Shown here: positions 60,900-64,000 of the stretch, one piece after another
Position numbering within the stretch: the first letter of the stretch is position 1
Layout: the number at the start of each line of letters is the position of its first letter
Source: Syncephalastrum monosporum B8922
Taxonomy: Eukaryota; Mucoromycota; Mucoromycetes; Mucorales; Syncephalastraceae
Reading direction: 5' to 3'
DNA length: 64,000 nt
Assembly: GCA_000697355.1 (NCBI GenBank)
Contig: JNEN01000885.1
Span: 310,001-374,000 of the forward strand
Notes under the pieces: generated by a model
The model's input: the letters and a program-made list of their open reading frames with translations, nothing else
What the model was told of the DNA's origin: nothing
The model's database searches: none
Program-made: the position numbers and the translations under genes

Positions 60900-63550
60900 C
60901 CGGGGACCTAGTATATGTATATATTAGAATAAATATCTGATGAAGTCTCCCCAAAATACACAGTTACCTGGCTCTTCTCCAGCTTGGAGAGATTGAAACA
61001 ATCTGCATAATGCTGTCGTTACTGGTTTTCCGCCAAAGTCCCGCAAAGCATTGCGGAACTTGTATGTATGAATGTCTGCCGACAGGTGCAATTTCGCTAA
61101 AGGCTTATATATCAATATAACTTGTTTCCTATACTTTATACCGTAATGATACCTTGAGGAGGCAGCTGAAGGCTCCTTACAAAGCGTGATCTAAGAATAC
61201 ATAATAAAATGAAATGAATATATACATACTTTTCGCTATCCCAAAGATTTTCTAGTTACTCTACCTTGACCGACCAATGTTCTTGACGCGACCGAGGCCC
61301 AAATATAACACCTGGGGCAGTTTGTGAGCTTGATGATTATATCCCAAGTATCATCTGGGATTCAGGCCAGCTTCAACTTTTGGCAATGCTTTGTAATTGT
61401 CTAGCAATTGTGTCGCATCCTTGACAATGTGCTATTTTTTTTATGTAAGGAAGAAGCATGAAATCCTTATGATTTACATACCTTCGCCTGCAGAGTAAGC
61501 TCTAGAATAAGCCGGACCTGTGCGTGAAGATTCGAGAGTTGAGTGAGATCTCAAACTCTTCGCTTTGCATTATGCGACATATGTATCACACAGGGCAGTC
61601 GAGCAGGGAAAGCTTCATTTGACGATCTATCCGCCATGTTAAGTGTCCAAGCTTCTTCTCGAGTTGAGTAGCTTAATTAGTCTCGTTGACGCAAAGTATT
61701 TTGAGCTCCCCGGTGATAACCGAGTCGTGGTCTCAAGGATGCATCAGGCTTTGCGGCCGGGACTCCGTCATTATCGCCGGTGTGAGTCCTATGGAAACCA
61801 TATTGGATCGTAAATACTAAAGTTATGTCAAATTTCGGTGGGTTTGATTCACGTTACCACCGAAAAAGGAAGTCAGCATCCATATCCTCAAAGCGAGTTG
61901 CAAGCGCTGACTGCAAAGTTCTTGCGATCAACTCCACTTCTTGGGGCCCATTTCCGATGTTATGTAGAGGTAAATGCTCCACCCTATCGATCACAATGGT
62001 GAATCAGTAACACTTTATGACTCTCACTATCTCCCCCATTCACCTTCTCGGGGGGGGGAATACAGTTACTCGAAACTTACATATTTCTGACGGCGACTAG
62101 CACTTTGTTGATTGGTGTCAAAGTGGGGCCTTCCATCAATGCCGTGATCTTAAAAGGCATACAAATGCGTGTACGGTTCCGCGTAGCCGGGTAATTTCTA
62201 GTGCAACAGAACGAGTTGGCTGGTCAGTCTCGTTTGTTTAAGTCAAGGGTGGCATATATCTTACCAAGGGCTCTAATGGATCAAACGCTCCACTATCTGT
62301 CTCACCGAGCCACAGATATTATTTGGGAATTGTCCGCAACGCGAAACGATACTATTTCTCGAACTATCATCCAATAGCTGCTGACATGTCTCCAACCTCA
62401 GCGACAGCACGGACGAACATGTCCTTCGTGGTTTTTGGACAGTGGAGCTGGGTCTAAGCAATTTCCTTCTTGGTCGGGACGCCTTCATCCGCTCGCCCCA
62501 GTTCTGAACAACCGTACTCAACTCCATCTTTCAGGAGAAGTAAGTCTGGGCGAAGAGTGTAATTTAGAGGCGGTTGCAGACATCCCATCGACCGCCCGCT
62601 CTTCGTTGACCCGTACGAACGTGGCAAGGCACGTCCAATTCCTTAAGTGCAAAATGTTCATTAGTATAGACTGATGAGGCGAGAAGACAGTGAATGATAC
62701 CTCGTCGGCATTACGTTAATGTTGTTAAAGCAACGCTCGGTAGGCATGCTGATCAAAATGCTTTTTCAGAGCGTTGTGTGTTCTCTGAAATAATTGATGA
62801 CACCAAGGAAGCGTTGGACGTCTTTCACGTATCAAGCGCGACTCCTCGCTCTGAAATACGAAGCCAAGTAAGTGAGCTGCTTCTTGAGCAAAGTGGCATT
62901 TATCAGGATTTAAGATTAAAGATTAACTCACATTTGTTAAGGCTTTGATAGCTTTCATTACATGCTGCCTTGAATCTTTCCATAGCTACCCAGAGGGCGA
63001 GGGCTCCAGACGAAAGATGGGCACAGGCGTGATGCGAGGTCCATATTTCCAATGAGCGTTCAATGGCACGGTCATGACGAGAACTGTGAAGAGCTTATGG
63101 TCATTGGGATTGTTTGAAAAAATAACAACTGTCAGTATACCACCAGCAGGCATAGATGACCTCGTAGCATGCTTACACGAACGCCGATACTGCAATATCC
63201 TGACTTGCATCCATTTTGAATTGTCACAGATGCATCGAACTTGGGTAGCGGAACAGCCTTGACCAGATTATCGATAGTCAGACGCGTTACGCTGTATAAC
63301 AGGCACCGTGCGTTAACGTGCCTGGTTAGACACATTGTTGGAGTACAAGTTCGACATTGTCCACTTGCTTGGCTTGGACAATATCCTGCCTGACCAACTT
63401 CCTCGCCTTTTCAAGTGAAAAAGATCTGAAAGGGGCTCATAAAGGTCAGTTTCGAAACAGATCACATCATTTCTTTGTTTCAATTTCTGTAAGCAGGCGG
63501 CGCTCATTTTCACTTGCCTTACCATTTTTTTTAGGAGCTTAGACACGCGC
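60900..63550 (-). pseudogene. Decayed minus-strand coding fragments
   Basis: Several separated minus-strand stretches read like protein but are interrupted: ARTLQSALATRFEDMDADF (61850-61980), KITALMEGPTLTPINKVLVA (62090-62165), KTTKDMFVRAVAEVGDMSAA (62385-62445) and, at 61.1 kb, LHLSADIHTYKFRNALRDF. Stops and frame changes break them, and no promoter or continuous exon chain joins them. They may be remnants of a mobile or repeated gene family common in Mucorales genomes. The family is not identified. Confidence 0.35.
62766..62828 (-). mobile_element. Ty3/gypsy retrotransposon reverse-transcriptase relic
   Basis: Minus-strand frame gives VKDVQRFLGVINYFREHTTL then a stop. VQRFLGxxNYFREH is the conserved block just after the reverse-transcriptase core of Ty3/gypsy elements. 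Only about 20 codons survive; no LTRs, integrase or RNase H were found, so it is an inactive fragment. Confidence 0.6.
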
Positions 63551-64000
63551 CAGGACGGTTACGATAACATTTTATATGCAACTGTTTTACGTATACCGTA
63601 AAAGCTCACGAAGTCATATTGTGCAGGTGCAAAACATAGAATTTATCACATGGTTTGGAAAAAAAAAGGAATGACTGTGCTATTTTACAGCAATACGCTT
63701 TGACAGCGGCGTCAGTCCTCCGGTACGTTGATAGACACGATACCAGCATTGTAGGCTGCCTTAATGCTTTTCCCCTTGATCCCGTAGACAGTCAAAGTCA
63801 ATTTCATCTCGCAGCAGCTGAGCCGCTGGACGGATGATATTCTTCTTAACTTCCGATGACTGACGTCCAGTTTAGATATGTATAGGACACTTATATATGT
63901 CGAGAGGTATTCTCAATCACCTGAGCACAAAACATGCAATAGTATACATCTATGAGCCGAAAAAATCAGTACAGAATTCAAATGCCTAGTTGTCCTTGTT
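63551..64000. other. Unassigned end of window
   Basis: No supported feature. The frame at 63655-63837 has no recognisable domain. Confidence 0.4.

Noticed and set aside
61840..61865. tRNA-like B-box (GGTTTGATTC)
   Set aside because: No A-box at the right distance and no cloverleaf could be built.

Overview
The window is nuclear DNA from a filamentous fungus, most likely an early-diverging Mucoromycota/Mucorales-type species. The evidence is dense short spliceosomal introns (about 100 in 21 genes, mostly 45-75 nt, GT...AG with CTAAC/CTGAC-like branch sites), CT-rich leaders, fungus-specific proteins (P450 with a heme Cys, Tup1, bifunctional PABA synthase, Gpi11, Atp18), and gene forms typical of Mucorales (Grainyhead-like factor, stand-alone PARP zinc finger, A-T-R adenylate-forming reductase). 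The genus is inference. There are no bacterial features, CRISPR arrays or rRNA, and no tRNA I could support.

Layout. 0.3-3.3 kb (+): Grainyhead/CP2 transcription factor. 4.2-5.9 kb (+): cytochrome P450. 8.6-10.9 kb (+): Tup1 corepressor. 12.8-13.7 and 17.7-18.6 kb (+): two paralogous C2H2 zinc-finger genes with the same intron design. 19.2-20.7 kb (+): mitochondrial Ola1/YchF ATPase, convergent with an M28 transferrin-receptor-like peptidase (20.8-23.2, -). 24.5-25.4 kb (+): short TUG/Ubx4-like UBX protein. 25.9-29.0 kb (-): LARP1 with La module and DM15, divergent from Atp18 (29.5-29.8, +). 32.6-33.5 kb (+): NAD(P)HX epimerase, convergent with PABA synthase (33.5-36.3, -). 37.0-40.6 kb (-): NRPS-like adenylate-forming reductase. 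42.8-43.7 kb (-): Gpi11/PIG-F, divergent from a Hul5/UBE3C HECT ligase (43.8-47.6, +). 48.1-51.3 kb (+): SWIM-finger protein with an unrecognised N-terminal half. 51.4-52.5 kb (+): PARP-type zinc-finger protein. 52.7-55.0 kb (+): WDR26/Gid7 subunit of the GID/CTLH ligase. 55.1-56.4 kb (+): membrane coiled-coil protein, convergent with Rpn11 (56.5-57.7, -). 58.1-59.4 kb (-): chorismate synthase. 59.4-64 kb: no intact gene; decayed coding fragments including a short Ty3/gypsy reverse-transcriptase relic.

Themes. Most genes are housekeeping and unrelated. Three act in ubiquitin/proteasome biology within 14 kb (Hul5 ligase, Gid7, Rpn11). Chorismate synthase and PABA synthase are two steps of one pathway but sit about 22 kb apart. 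The most unusual signals are gene-structure ones: five introns that seem to use a GC donor, very small coding exons (9, 12, 13 nt), and the duplicated zinc-finger pair. Exon borders were inferred by eye from phase continuity and protein conservation; none was checked against RNA.
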